A stretch of 64,000 nucleotides of DNA from Madurella fahalii (GCA_029876055.1 CM056874.1:4340001-4404000), one strand, 5' to 3'. Positions 19,635 through 33,045 are shown, counted from the stretch's first letter. Numbers and translations: made by a program. Notes: generated by a model from the sequence alone, not told the origin.

Positions 19635-22600
19635 TTTTTATATACCCCTGATGCATCCTCGCCCAGTCCTGGGACGCTGGTTAACAGGGCAACCAGTGGG
19701 GAATTTGCTCGAGCAGAGTGCGCCGCAGGGTTCTCTTTCTACCAAAGAAGGTCGGGCGGGCAAGCGGTCGAAAGCGAAACACGGGCCATGCGAAGGGGGA
19801 AAAAGGGCTCAATGAGGATCTACCAAAACATGGAGGAAAAGCGGGCGACATAAAGTTACACCACGACTTCGAAGACAGGAAAGAAACCAATTATCTGCTG
19901 CGGGCATCCACATGGAAACCTGCTAATGCAATGCAAAAGCAAGTGCTTAGCCAAGTTACGGACCGGACCAGTCTCTAAGCTTGCAGAGCCGGTGTTGAAG
20001 CAGACCGCATATACGAAAACGAGAAGCAGAGAGATGCCAAGAATCAGGGTCTGACCGTTTTCTTGCGCGCCACAGGGACTTGCAAGCTCGTTATTAGGGA
20101 GGAGCTAGTGGAAACTAGTGTATGCAGCACGCATGTTAGGTGCCGAGGGTCGGTGTCTCCTGCTTCAGATACTGTAATACCGCATCTCGTCCTATTAAGC
20201 GTAACTCGACAAGGGAAAACCTCGTCATGGAGTAAAAAGGGTGTGCCTGCATAGTCGCTAATACCCGGTAACACAGGACAATCGGACTATGGGGGGTGTG
20301 CGTACGCAGCAAAACGCAACAAGCAAGGAGAGAAATAACTTCTCACTCACGGCCGCTTGGGGTCATCCCAATAGAGCGGCCGGATTGGGGGACGTGGCAG
20401 GATGTCACCCGAGGCGCCCAGCCCAGCCGAGCCGCACGTTATACGGGATGGCTACCGTGATTCGGCCGCATCAACTTCAGATATCCACCATTCGGGCTGT
20501 TCGTCCAAGATACATCGGTGTGACGGGCCGAGGTCTCACCTCGGCCCCCCAGAGAAAGGTACGCAAAATCGAAACTGTCTGATGAAACCGGCTGCTACTG
20601 GACCGTCAGGAGATGGTCCCTGCCGGGCATCCGGATGGCAGCAACGACTCTTACAAGACCCGCTACACGGAGCGGGTCATGGCAGCAGGATAGCATCTGG
20701 CGCCACATATTCACATGCTGGGACTAAAATATGAATTTGGGAGTCTGAGATTAATGTGAGTTGGCCAAAGGGCCAGTGGCGCGCCTTGCTTAAATGCCTT
20801 GGCGGCTTTGCGGTGATGCTTCTCGGGGGAGGGGTGTTGGGATTGGGGGTTAACCCTCCCCAACAAAGGGCGGCGAGAAACAGACACGGTCTGGGGTTGA
20901 CGACAACATTAGCCTCGCGAGCGCCAAGCCTGGCGGTCCGGCAGGGTCATGTGCGATCGTCGAAAATGGACTATTGAAGATTTATACGTAGTCATGAGTT
21001 ACGGTTGGGAGGGGCGTTGCTCCGTTGGCGATTACTACAACAGTATGGATTATCTTGAACGGGCGGTCGTGTGCGGGGTCTGTGGGCAGTCTATGTATTC
21101 CATGCCCGCAGTAGCGTGGACGACTCGCGGCCACGTGGATGTTGGGAAGGCCTTCTCGGGTCTCCACAACACAAACCGACGGCTCGCAAATTCCCGCCGT
21201 TGGTCTTTGATGTACAGTAGCTATCTGGAGAGGGCGAGAGATTCGAGGCCACTTTCCCTCGGATACAGTGAGCGCAGCGTCTTGCTAATTTACCCGGGGC
21301 GTTTGTGACGGGCAGGTCACTGAGACATATTGAAAGCCGACGGAATTGCGGGATGGCTGCGGTTACGGCTGGTCGATCATGCCCACAGCAGAGACTGGTA
21401 ACGTTAGTCAACCCCCGGGCAGCCGAAACCTGACATGGCCTCGGAAGTTTCTTCACATCCGTTCGGAATCCGGGTAGGCCTTATATTACTGACGGTAGCT
21501 GGAGCGCCGTTTTAGTTAGGAATTGCTGGAAACGTCTGCCCGATCGGCATAATGTTCCCGGGGAATCCTATAATTAGTGTGCGCAGAATCGTGCTTGTCG
21601 CAGCAATGTTTCTTCTCAAATTGAGGGTTGGATTGTACAGAGCCAGTTTTGCACCGAAATAGAGTGGGTGCCAGGCGCAAAGACTGCCAAGGCGGGGTGC
21701 CAAACTGGTGCCACGAGGCAAAGCAGCGAGACGTCGCAATGAAAAAGACAGAATCAGCCAAGGTCGTGGAGGAAACTCCACTTGTGGATATCCTGGTCAA
21801 GGGCCTCCTCAGTGTCTTGGCCCTGGTACCGATTTGGAAGCTGTGACAAGTTGCTGCAGTCACATACGGTGTTTGCCTCGACAAAAGTGTATCTGCATGC
21901 CGTAAGCCGTCAGCGCGACCCCAGACCCAGCTGCCTGGGCGGCTTTGTTTCTTTTCTCAATCCCGCCCTGTCCGGTTGTCGATAGACGATTTAAACTTAC
22001 AGAGTCACCGAGCACGCGGAGAAGTTCGATTCAGGTGGGGCATGATCTGCCGCAACCCTGGATATTATTTGGCCGAGCAAATTCGTCGACACGTGCCGAG
22101 CAGCCAATCCGCTATGGACGGGAACGTGGTGTGGTGTGGGGATCGCGATCTGCTTGTCGCTCTGCGCTAGTGCAGAGATTGCAGCCCCGGATCGCCAGCA
22201 TCCTGGGCCAAGCTCGGACTGCTATGGAGTCCGTGAGGTTTGGTGGTTGGAGAATTCCTCGGTGACGGAAGCGGCCGATGCTCTCGTCGAGAACCGCTGT
22301 CGTCGGATTACCCGCGTCGCTGGCGCTGTGCCACTACAGCGCTGTTTTGAGAAGCGTTTGCTCGCCGAAATAAAGCCTTCAGAAAATACGGACAATATTT
22401 GGGGGTTTGAGAGTTTGGTCGCATCGGTTTCGGACCCTCCTGCGCTGGAAAGGTTTCCTTCAGTTTCCCCTCCAATGCGACACTAACCTTCTATGTACCG
22501 TGTACTGTACAGTACGGGACTCCTAGAATGGATGTGAACAGTGCTTGATGTCCGCCGCTTGCCAGCACCAATCGATTAGTGCCCCTCCCCGGCATCCCAA

Positions 22601-25263
22601 GAGGCTGGTTCGAGCCCGATGAAGCCAAGATCGTGATAAGGAGCTATTGTGCCATGCACTATGCGGGTCTGCGGGCAGTAATCAAGCAGCGGCGGCTGAG
22701 AGTCGCGCTGTCACAGCGAATGTTGGTTTGGGGCGCGGGAGGCTCTCCACTGTTGATCAACGGCACTTTTGACGGCAATTGGCCGATGTTCCCTTTGAGG
22801 TTTGGGAATCCCCTGAAAGATTTCGGTGGGTCACCGGACGGGTCTCGGTACTGTACTATACTATGCTTCTGCAGCTTAGGAGGTAGCTAAGCGTTGCATG
22901 ACCTGAGAAACCGCCGCCTTTGGTTGCCAAAATCACCAGCCTGACCTGGTGCTTGACGGAGCGAGCTGGTAAGACCGGAGAGCAACGGGGGATGGCGGTC
23001 CTCGTCCGCTGGCTTTGCCGCAGCGCGGCAACAAGAGCATCGAGCCGGGCCACATCATTTCGGAGCGGTTGTGCCGCATGGAGTTAGGCCGAAGGAGGGT
23101 ACCTGTGCCAATCTGAGCCGCCTTCAGGACCATTGACGATTATTTTCTGGTTTAATCCTTCCCTGCCCCCGTAGGTAGGGTAGGTACTACGTACGGTACC
23201 ACTGCCTCGCAAGGAACAGTTCAGGTTGCCAATTTGCTGTGATGACAAGACTTTAAGCTTATGTTTCTGTCAATCTCTTTTTCCGGATGTCAGCAAAGAG
23301 CGCCGCTGCCCGCCGCCGGCTCCCTACCCCGCATCAGATTCATGTGGCGGCCGAGATGACTTTTGGGAGGGTGCTCTCACGCTACCCAGGGCGGATCAGT
23401 ACTAGCCATTCCGATAGGTCAGAGATGCACGCAAGAGCTGCACTCACACACAGCGCTTGAATTGCCGGCTGGACGATGAAGGTGCTTGCGCCTGCGGCTG
23501 TTGTTTGCTGGTTACATGGCATGAGTGTCTTGCAGTAAGGTAACGTACCTCGATCTTGCCGGGCAAATCGTTCTCCGGGACACGCGTTTCAACAGTTCGC
23601 ATGCTTGATTTACCACATGCTGTTGCCGCAGGATAGGGATTTGATTAATTAGCCCGGAGGCCGTGCTACGGAGCGTCACGAACAGCTCCAAAGCCGCCCA
23701 TCTCGACTTTGAGCGGCCGCCAGAGGCGTGAGCGTAGCACGTCCCGACTACCTTAGCGTATCTGCCCAAGCTCTGCGAGTTCGCGCCTACAAATTACACC
23801 CGCGCAAAACGAAACACAGCGAAGTGTATTACCCAGTACCTAATTGTGCGCACAGCCCGAGGGATGCTCAGTGATACGCGCAAAGTCTACACAACATGAT
23901 CCATTTATGCGAGGCAAAACCAACCGACTTGTAATACCTCCGAGTCCAGTCTGGAAACGCACCGCCAATTCCAAGGATCAAAGTGCTCGTTTCCGCCGGA
24001 AGTTGCATCTCCCAACTCCAGTGGTTACGGTATAGGTACACACCGGATACAGTACCTTACCCATACAGGACATGCACCCCAAACCCCATCCCGTGCGCGC
24101 CCCCATTTACGCCCCTGGGACCAAGCGCCTAGCCCGGCCGGGGCCCATGGTGATCCATGCCGCCACGTCTCTGGGATGTCCACTAGTGTACCTGCAAGTT
24201 AGGGGACTCTTCCACATGGGCTAGCGACCAGGGCATTTCTACATAGTACACACATGCGGCAGCGGAGTTTTTATACTATGAGCTTAACTTAATGCGAAAG
24301 GCCAGGTCCCGCCGGGCCGGGTTGCAAACATACAAATTCCGGCTGTAAGTCAAGCGGCGCAACATCCCACTCTGAGCCAGACGAGGCGTTTGTGGCAGTG
24401 TCTGGATGTGGTTCGGTGGGCCCGCCGGCGCTGGCCTTACCTCCTGCCGTTTTCGGCCGGCGGTTAGGGCACTTCGCGAAGCAGATGCAGTGGCAGCACG
24501 CCGAGGCACTTGCTGGGACAGTGCGGCCCAGCACCGGAGTCAGCCCGGCTTTCGCTGTGCAACCCGGAAAACCCCAGCAGCCATGCTGGGGCGTGTACCG
24601 CAGTATGAAGTGAATGTACCACCAGTCCACACTTCGTGCAGCGTACCACAGTACGTAAGACGCTAGGGGCCGATTCCTGTGTGGCCCATGCATTGGACCC
24701 ACCACTCACACTCGACAATCCCCACGCGAGCCAATCCACATCCGGCTGCCGCTCAGACCCCACCGTCCCCCCCCCGGTTTGATGCTGGGCTTTCTTTGAA
24801 AAACGTGCTGACCCGCCTTGACAGTTACTCGCTCCTGCCGCTCGTCTGCACCCCGTCCGAGCAGGCTGTCGATATTGCATCCGCCCACGCCCACGCACAC
24901 GCCCACGCGCCCAAAGCTCGTCCCGACTCCTCAAATGTGCACCTCGAGGCTTTACATGCTCCGCGAAATCCACCCGGGTCGTCTATCGACAGTTGTCGCC
25001 GTCTAATGCGCGTTTGATTATCTGCATCGGCCGCCGTCGTTCCAACCGTGCGACTCGCCGGCCTTCTACGGAGCTTACTGTACATATCGAGCTGCCATCG
25101 TAGCGAAAGCAATTCCCACCAGCCTTCGCGCTTTCGACGCCTTACCCCGATATCCCGTCACGAGCCGCCGCAGGTTGGCGAAGCTGGCTGGGGCTTCCCT
25201 GAACCAGACCGTCGATTTCCGACAGCTTTTTGGGTTGGCTGCTCGGCCTGCTTGGCCCACCAG
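18586..25263. other. Long gene-poor region upstream of the bHLH gene
   Basis: About 6.7 kb in which every ORF is short and none has a recognisable family, signal peptide or splice-consistent partner. It has normal GC content with several TGTAC/GTACAG-rich patches and a GT microsatellite at 19600. It may be long-range regulatory DNA or contain a non-coding RNA; sequence alone does not decide. Confidence 0.4.
19600..19633 (+). repeat. (GT)17 microsatellite
   Basis: An uninterrupted GT dinucleotide run in the gene-poor region. Confidence 0.9.
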
Positions 25264-26873
25264 ATGTCGACTATGGATCAGCAACGACCCGCATCGCAGA
25301 AGTTCCCAGCTGGACTGGCAGGCGTGCTCAACTCGCCTGACGACAACCGGGACTCTGCCTATTACTCGAGCACCGATGCGTCAAGCAAACGTTCGCCCAC
25401 CCTCCCTCCCGGGGACCCTCGAATGGCGTTAGCGGGAGCCAATTAGCTAATGAGACTGAACCTCGTAGACACCTCTGCCGCGTCCGGTTTGGGCGTGCTG
25501 AGCCCTCCCAATTCCGGTTTCCAGACGTCGCCCATCGACAAGACGCCATCCCCGACGACAACGTCTAACCATATGTCGCAATCGCTTGTGTCCCCAACGA
25601 GCAGCAGTATGAGCGTCGCTTCGATGGTCTCGCCGACAACCCCAGGGAGCGCGGACCCACGGCGCTTGGATCGCCCGCAGTCGCTGGATTCGGCGCCCAA
25701 CAGCGCCACGTTTGTGAACGGCGAGCTTCCCGAAGCGCTGTCGCGGAGAGAGAGCGTAGACAGCAGGATTAACCAGGGTTTCAATGACCTGAGGCTAGGC
25801 AACTCTCCCTACGCAAGCCACAACCAGTCCACAACCTCGATACACAACACACTGCAGCAGCAGAGGACTCCACGGCCGGGCCTGGATAGCCTCGCGATAC
25901 ACCGCATCTCAAATGGCTACCAACCGAGCGCCGAGCGCAATCCCGAAGGCCACCCAAAGACTATGAGAATCGCACCGGCCATCACCGGACCGGCGACTAG
26001 CCAGATTGCCCGTGCGGCCGAGCCGACTAAGGGCCAGGCATGGGCTTTCCCTGAAGAGGAGATTCAGAGGTTGCCGTCAGCTGCCACCCAATCGCTGATC
26101 GACTCGAGAAGGAGTAGCATTGCCGAGTCGCTTGCTAGCAGCCAGTACACAGCCGAGTCCAGACTCCCGCCGGGACAGCGGCGACTGGAGGATAATCTAG
26201 GAGGAAACGCCTATCAGAGGCTATCCAACGCCTCGGGGGAGTACTCCACAGTCCACCACCACACGCTACAGCATAAGCAATTGGGGGATTTACGAAACGA
26301 AGAGGGCGGCTCCCAGGCGGGCACCCAACCTTACAGCCGGACCCCCGAGCTCCGTGTGAGCCACAAGTTGGCCGAGCGGAAACGGCGCACCGAGATGAAG
26401 GAGTTGTTCGAGCAGCTCCGAGATCTGATGCCTCAAGAACGAGGTTCCAAAGCTTCCAAATGGGAGATTCTCACCAAAGGTTAGTTGGCCACACAACACC
26501 GCCCACGGCGTCACACGCGGCTAACTCTGATTTACTAGCCATTTCGGAACACCAACGGCAGAACGATGTCATCAGGCATCTGCAGTCTCACATAGCCAGT
26601 CTCCAGTCCCATATAAACAGCCAGGACGAAGAACTCGCTGCGCTGAAGCAGGATGTTCAAAACTTACGCAGCAGGATGCACATAGCACCGCACCAGCCGG
26701 CGTCGGATCCCTATGCTGCTGATCAATACGGCAGACCGCGCCCACCGAACTTGCCCCCTCTAAGGGCCCTTCCGTCCCCCACAGCGTCCGGCGGTCCAGA
26801 ATCGATGACGGGCGTCCAGTACGAGGCTGCCAGGGCAAACGGGTATCGCCCGCCAGAAGCCGCAAGGTTCTAG
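25264..26873 (+). CDS. bHLH transcription factor (fungal GlcD-gamma-like), with an in-frame TAG near the 5' end
   Basis: Exons: 25264-26479 and 26539-26873 (59-bp intron, phase 1). The C-terminal part has a basic helix-loop-helix: SHKLAERKRRTEMKELFEQL, loop MPQERGSKASKWEIL, second helix AISEHQRQNDVIRHLQ split by the intron, then a leucine/heptad extension. The N-terminal ~360 residues are Ser/Thr/Pro-rich, as in activation or regulatory regions. From ATG 25264 the frame reads a conserved-looking N-terminus (MSTMDQQRPASQKFPAGLAG, then SPDDNRDSAYYSS) but meets TAG at 25444-25446. The same frame reopens immediately and runs on through SAASGLGVLSPPNSGFQTSP. A start at ATG 25450 gives an intact protein; alternatively a small intron with a weak donor removes the stop. 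The family name is from memory of fungal annotation. Confidence 0.8.
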
Positions 26874-29530
26874 CGACCCACCGTGGAGGGCGGAGGATTC
26901 GCATCAACGGACTGGTGGAGTCGAGGAAGGGGGACCACCAGCACGCTAAAACTTGCAACCTCGGTCTCTCCTGGCCCAATGCCGTATTCCGAGCCGCCGA
27001 CCTAACCCCAACTGGCCACCCGAAACTTACTTTTCTACTCGTTTTCTCCCGAGCTAGGGGAGCTTTGCCATATATACTCATTCTGTGGTGTAATCCAAGG
27101 TGAAGCTTTTTTTTTTAACCACAAAATGAATCTCGGCGCTTCACGAGACCTTACTTCTTCGACCACCTTTTTCATTTGCTCTCTTGGGTTGTCTTTTTCG
27201 TGTGGGTGAGAGCACTGGGACGTATACCATGGGGAGAGATTACCGGGGCCGGAAAAGCGATTTCAAAACTTTGCTCTTTAAACTTTGACCTTCCAACCGT
27301 CTAGGTGTGTACTTGGTTCGTCCCTTTTTTCTCCGGTGGAAGAGACATTTTGGTAATTTTTGGGGGGTTGGATTGGTGAGACTTCGTTGGGATTTGGGGC
27401 TTGGAGCTCGCATGTCCTTGACACCGCCTTGAAGCTGGTGATGGACACTGGTTGGAAGAAAACCGACGCCAGAAAAAAAAAAAAAACAAAAAAAAAATCG
27501 AGGACACTGCTGGCTGGTCACATCTGGCCGTTTGATTTTCTTTTTATATCTTGGCTCTATGTCTTGAATCGTTCTACCTTTGATGAGATTTTTTTTTTTT
27601 TTTGCTCTCCTTTCATCGGTCTTGTTGTATGCATATCCCCTTTCAACTTCATGGCTGTTATCTCTTGGCGGTTTAAACTAGATGGAGGCGAGTCCTAAGT
27701 GAGGACTGGTAGGGACGGATGGGGGGAATCATTGGTTGGGATTGGGATTGGATGGGATGGGATACGATGGATTTGGGATCCAGGGGGAGTTGGGATAGGA
27801 CCGGGATGGGGGAGGTCATGGGTGGGTTGCTCGGATGCTGAGGCGGTGCGGGGCGATTTCTGTAGAGATTTAATACCCCGTATTGCCATTTTGTTTGGCT
27901 GGTGCTTTTGGAGCACGCCCGGGGATGTCGGGGTTCCTACCCGAGTATTCGGGTGCAGCAGGCGGGTAATTGATTGACCAGAGCATGGTTGGAGCTCGAG
28001 GCGTATGATGTCCGAAGAGATATACGGGCCTTTGACCAGCCTGCATCTGATCACATGCCTGTCAATAAGCAGCAAAACTTTGTTCCGTCTTTAGCCCCTT
28101 GCTAGTATTCTTAGTAACGCGAGCGAGGGTTGAGAACAACGGCGTCGGAGACCGCGGAGCCTGGACTATGTAGATATCCCCTGGCTCGACACCGCATCGA
28201 GTCTGGGGCAAGTAAAGCATGCTGGGGGCGTTGGTTGGCTAGAACAGGCTACGTGATCTACGGCAAGGGAAGGATACCGCCGTCCCCCTCCCCCCCACAA
28301 ATCCAAAAACCACCCGTGTCCTACATCGTACCTGTCGACTATTTCACGGGCTTATCAACGCGTTTTCTCCTAACATGAATCAGGTACCGGCCGTCTAAAT
28401 TGATAACGCCGGCTGTCTTAGAAACCAAAACGGTGACATGCGAGCATGTGACCTTGACGGACAAGTGGCGGTACAGAACAAGTTGCGTTGTTCGGTACTA
28501 GTAAGATAGGTAATCCCAAGCCTCTCCACGGGACCGCCTGCATCAGGATATGCTCTGAGAAAGTCGCTACGACTGTCTTGCCAATATGTCGACTGCTGCT
28601 CCTTCCGTGTCTCGAGATAAGGGGTTAGGGTCAAACAGAGCGGCGCAGAAGGCCTGTGGGTTTCTGGCTGCCAGTGGCGAGAACACACCTGCTGTTTGAT
28701 TCACCGCCTCACGCTGTTCGGGTAACTTCTTTTCGCCGTTTGGGAACACCGCCACCGCTGTTCGTGCTCATCTAGCGTGCCGACAAGCCGCGTGTGGGGA
28801 CATCTATTGCAATAGGACCTCCCGCCATTTACGTCCGGTTGTCGTGATCGTCGTTTCCAGTGTTATCGCTCTTCTTGGTCTCCAGAAACCCCATTGAAGA
28901 CAGGGGTCAGATTCACCGATTCCTGCTCTGCGTTGTGTTGGCATCTACTGGCGACCGAGACGACGGGCATGTGCTTACCGTCTAACACCTGAAGCAGACT
29001 GCCAGTACGATCCCAAGGCTGCCATTGGCACGAGTGGAGTCCCCGAAGCCCGTGGCCCGATTAGCATCGGCGCCGGTGTCGATTCAAATTCCAGCCCCGT
29101 ACCGTTTACTTATCGTCACGTTAATCTACAGCAATGTTTTAGCACTCATGCCATGAGCCCAGCCCAAGCCACAGGCGCTCAGATATGCAGCGACTTCGCC
29201 ACTCAGCCGTGCCAACTTCTTCGCCTACTATCCCCACGTATCCCCTCCGTGGCCAAGCGATCCTCGCAGAGAATCCAAACACTAGTGTTCGTGCTCGAGC
29301 CATTCGCAGGTTTCAGGCACCCACGATGTTGTCGGCCTAAAAGTGAAGTGGGTGGCCAGGCTCCACCAGCGCTCGCCAGCCTGAGCAGCGTACCGATCGG
29401 GAGTGTCCACTGGAGCCACAGCACCTGTGACTGGCCGAGGCCATCCCTAACGGATGGAACAGCTACTGTGTTCCGGCCCATACCTCCCTATTCTTGGCTT
29501 CTGCAGACGACGTTCCGTAAGCATGACGGT
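26874..29530. other. Gene-poor spacer with homopolymer tracts
   Basis: About 2.65 kb after the bHLH stop. It has A runs near 27473-27497, a T run near 27591-27604, and a GGGATTGGGAT-type purine-rich patch around 27720-27800. The first part is probably 3' UTR. No gene is recognisable in 28100-29500. Confidence 0.4.
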
Positions 29531-30611
29531 ATGGCCACTGGCAAAGTAAGTCTATTTCAAACCTGCCTTCCTCCTTTCCGCTTAAGCTTTCGCCGCTTTT
29601 GCATCCAGCCAAACTCACAACTGTCCAGACCGAACTGATACTTGATAATCCACGGTCTGCTGATATCATGGCCGTCAATCATCTGAATTTCGTCACCTTC
29701 CCAGCCCATCACCACCACACCCACAGGACGGACAAGCTTGTGGACATCGGAAACGACCTGAAAATGGATGGAGAGGGGAAGGGTTTCCTCGCGGACCAGT
29801 TTGGTTTTGGCTTCACCAACGAACAATTTGCCGAAGGTCGCGGGATGCTCTCTCTCTCGGCGGCCAGCACCGCCTCGGGAAAATCCGCCGAGGATATTTC
29901 GCCCGTCGCTCAGTTTCTGGCAATTGGCGAGGCGGCGGCCGGCAAGAATCATATCGTCATGGGCATCGACGAAATCAAAGCCAATAAATCGGTGGACAGC
30001 ATTATCGAGGCCAGGGCCAAGGCCGACACCAAGCCTGAAATCAAGAGCGCGCCCCTCCCTCAGCCTCAGAAGGAGCAAGCCATGACGCCCGAATTCCTCT
30101 CGGCGTGGAACAGAAAAATGGGCCTCGCTAGGCTACATGGCAAGCGGTACAAGATGACGGAGGCCCGCCTGCGTGACTTCCGGTGGGAGGACGAGTTCTT
30201 CATCGACATCGAGGGAAGGTTGGCGGTTCGGCGGGCGGCTAAGAACGAGCATTTTATCGAACTGGCCAAGACCGATCCCAGGTACAGGCTCCCTGCCTGC
30301 CGTTGGTACAAGTCCAAGGTTCTTCGACAGCAGCCGCCCCCAGGCGTGCCCTTGCTGACGGTGACTGACCCCGAGGGCCGAAACTGGTATGTACAGTCAG
30401 AACAACCGCTCACCACCTCATTTTCAGCCGTCTCCCGAGACATAGAAGTGGTCTCCGACCCCTTCTCGAGACCACCCAAAATGAAAAGGTTTTTCTGACT
30501 CTGTTGGACAGGTATGCGGTCAGATCGCTCTGGTACGACAGCGAAGATGGGGGGGAGTGTGCGGTGGAGGACGAATCAGACGATGACGAGTGGGCCATGC
30601 ATGAGGATTAA
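29531..30611 (+). CDS. Hypothetical protein, three exons
   Basis: Exons 29531-29545, 29629-30386 and 30512-30611 join in phase to about 290 residues. The first exon is tiny (MATGK) with a GTAAGT donor; the second intron has GTATGT and CTGACT branch-like signals. The N-terminal half is Gly/Ala/Ser-rich with a His cluster (AHHHHTHR). The C-terminal half is charged and aromatic (WNRKMGLARLHGKRYKM, LRDFRWEDEFFIDIEGRLAV, ACRWYKSKVLRQ, GRNWYAVRSLWYD). The protein ends in an acidic tail (ESDDDEWAMHED). I do not recognise the family and assign no function. Codon use is GC-rich like the core genes, so it is likely real. The ATG at 29617 region within intron 1 is an alternative if the first intron is not used. 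Confidence 0.7.
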
Positions 30612-32547
30612 TTCCTGATAAGGGCGATGCTGAAGGACTTGGGAGTAAAGAGTCTGCGATAATGGCAGTCTGGGGACCTGTATTCACGGCATGGCCGGCG
30701 AACGAGCGATAACTTGGTTGGGGGTTGAGACGATCACTTCCACTTGGCCCCTGAGGCTTTGTATAACAGATTGGTATGGGGTTTGGGATTAGGGATCTGC
30801 CCAGTCATGGCTATACTCGCGACACAGTCTCTACCTACAGGCTAGCGGCGGGATTGGCTCCGTCTGGCTGTCCAAGACCTGGGATACCAGGGAGGGAAGA
30901 ACACTTAATCAGTACCGGATTGATAATTTCCCTCCGGACATATTTTCCTTATTTTGAATTTGAACATGCCGATTTGTGAACCGTGATCTCGGCCGAGGAA
31001 ATAAACGGAACTCGTCCATGCCATAGGGCTCAGGGCCCATGCATCTCGTATAACCGCAGGCGGGCTATTGATGGCCTTACACAATACCAATTGTAGTACG
31101 ATATTGATCCCGTCCCCCCGCCAAAACCTCTGTTTTCGGTAGCGCAATGTGTGCGGGCACTGAGTCGAGAGTGAGCTCAGCTTCTAATTACATAGCATTG
31201 GCATCTCCCGCTTCCGCATAGTCTCATACTAGGGACGACTGCACTCGTATGCTCCAATAGATAGGTAAGTTGCAGAACTGACAGTCGATGTCCCGTCGCA
31301 CAGAAATGTACGGTTTCCCAAGATGTTTGTCTGGTGTTGTCCATTCGCCAACTCACTAACCGCCCTAATGTACCTAACCAGCCAGCTGAGACAATGCTTC
31401 GGCCCAATGTCCAGGTCTTCATGGCCATGGCCGTCTGGATTTCGAGCGCAGCGTGCAGCCAGTCTCGGGGCTGCTCATACAAACCTCTCCGGCACCGCCC
31501 GGGTCTACCTTCCGGGTTCAAAATCAATTCAACTTGACATCAGCAAGGTAGCCTCCTCTAGAAGCACCCCATCCCGACGTTACCCGTGGTGCCTGCGACA
31601 GAAAGGGACGTGGCTGTGACGGTAAGCCTTTAGCTACCTCCTATGTATGCTGAGTTGGGGAGACCTGTCCCCAGGGAGAGGGCCACACTTACATAAGGAT
31701 GACGCTCGGGGACTGGAAACTTACCGAGGGCGCCACTTTCTGTCGCACCACAAGTAGGGTTCGTCTGGCCATTGCTCCTTAGACAGGAGGACAATCCAAT
31801 TCAGCACTCTTTGTCCACACTTTTTGCAAACTCACTTGACGAGTTTTCTTTGCGTGCAAAAAGAGGAAGCTCTATCTGCACATATTGTTATGACGCTGTC
31901 CAAGCTGCAGGAACCCAATTTGTTGTGGGATATCGCCTGGTCTGTTTGTCTATCTTGTCTGTCTAGCATTTGGCCACCCTTGCCCCACCCCTTGTGTTGA
32001 TGGGTACCTTATGTGGTGTAGATATGTGTTTCTGCCACATTTCGCTGGCCGCGTCGATTGTGTGATCTTGCTGGGCTAGAGTTGCTGTGGGCAGAGCAAG
32101 CTGCGAGTACGAAAGGCTGTGCTGATTTACCTAAGGTACCCTTAAGGTACCAAGCTCTCGACAGATATTAAAACTGATGAGTTTGATTGAGGGCCGTAAA
32201 AGAGAACGGAATATTGCACTAGATGTCAGCCACGATTAGTATGATTAGTAACTAAATTTTTTATTTATTAGTTGATGCAGCGTTAATACTAGTTTCAGGG
32301 GACAGATTACTGTATTATGTAAGGTGCCAATTAGTTAATCAACAGGTAAAAGATCACAGCTTCAGTTGCTACTAATTATTGTGCCAATTGGGTTCAAAGC
32401 CGGCAATGAGTGGTTTTATTTTGGTTCGGTAAAGATAGGCATAGCCTTAGGCAATCTCTAAAGGTAAAGAAAAGAAATAGAAAGTAGTCAACCACAGAGT
32501 AGCAGTTGTATGCTACACCCTCGCTCTCCTCTCATGTGTCTTCTCAG
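30612..32547. other. Transition region, gene-poor and increasingly AT-rich
   Basis: About 1.9 kb with no supportable gene. AT content rises after 32150. A segment near 32022-32040 (GTGTAGATATGTGTTTCTGC) resembles one near 50330, beside an LTR-like repeat, hinting at a small retroelement relic. Confidence 0.35.
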
Positions 32548-32770
32548 TTATTGAAGGTCGGCGAAGCACCAAAGCGAACCGTCTTTATAGTCGCAGTCTA
32601 CGACAGATCGGTGTTAGTCTCCGGGTCCAGAAACGAGACATTCCAAACAGGGTAGACATGGTGCCACTCACACCCGCTGATAGTTCCCGTCTTGTCGGAC
32701 GGTCCAGCAAAGTACTTGCAGCTGGACCCCTCCTTATAGCTGCAGTTGTTGGGGCAGTTGCAAGCGAAAT
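32548..32770 (-). pseudogene. Cysteine-rich small secreted protein, 3' exons only
   Basis: Two joined exons, 32672-32770 and 32548-32597, are linked by a 74-bp intron with GTGAGT donor and GTAG acceptor. They encode a cysteine-dense tail (FACNCPNNCSYKEGSSC, then YCDYKDGSLWCFADLQ and stop). An upstream acceptor (CCCTAG) with a TGCTAACG branch site shows that a 5' exon is expected, but I cannot find one with a signal peptide. A possible middle exon near 32888-32917 (FECSYAQN) would be joined by a weak donor. The 8-bp tandem array at 32931-33040 lies where the 5' part should be. Either the gene lost its start or has a long repeat-filled intron. Function unknown; the pattern is that of a secreted effector-like or antimicrobial-like peptide. 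Confidence 0.5.
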
Positions 32771-32930
32771 CTAGGGCACACGAAGCGTTAGCAAATCATC
32801 TCCCGAGGCATCATCAGGGCCGGGGCTTGAATGAAAGTGAACGGACATGGGTCGGTCGCAGTGTTGACATCGCGAACCTCGACCGACAATTCTGTGCATA
32901 TGAACACTCAAACGGCTGTCAGAGAGATCT

Positions 32931-33040
32931 TGCAGACTAGCACCCAGACTAGCACCCAGACTAGCAGACTAGCAGACTAGCAGACTAGCAGACTAGCAGA
33001 CTAGCAGACTAGCAGACTAGCAGACTTGCAGACTAGCAGA
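32931..33040. repeat. Tandem array of an 8-bp unit (AGACTAGC)
   Basis: About ten to twelve copies, the first two extended to 12 bp by an extra ACCC, with one single-base variant (CTTGC) near the end. Confidence 0.9.
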
Positions 33041-33045
33041 CCAAG

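Noticed and set aside
20949..21308. 119-codon plus-strand ORF with several cysteines
   Set aside because: No signal peptide, domain or splice partner, and an equally long ORF overlaps on the other strand.
21739..21846. A 35-codon ORF with a hydrophobic segment (MKKTESAKVVEETPLVDILV)
   Set aside because: It looks like a small membrane peptide, but there is no promoter signal, no family and no supporting neighbour; chance is enough.
32931..33040. Tandem array considered as a CRISPR-like structure
   Set aside because: Units are directly adjacent 8-mers without spacers, in a fungal genome.
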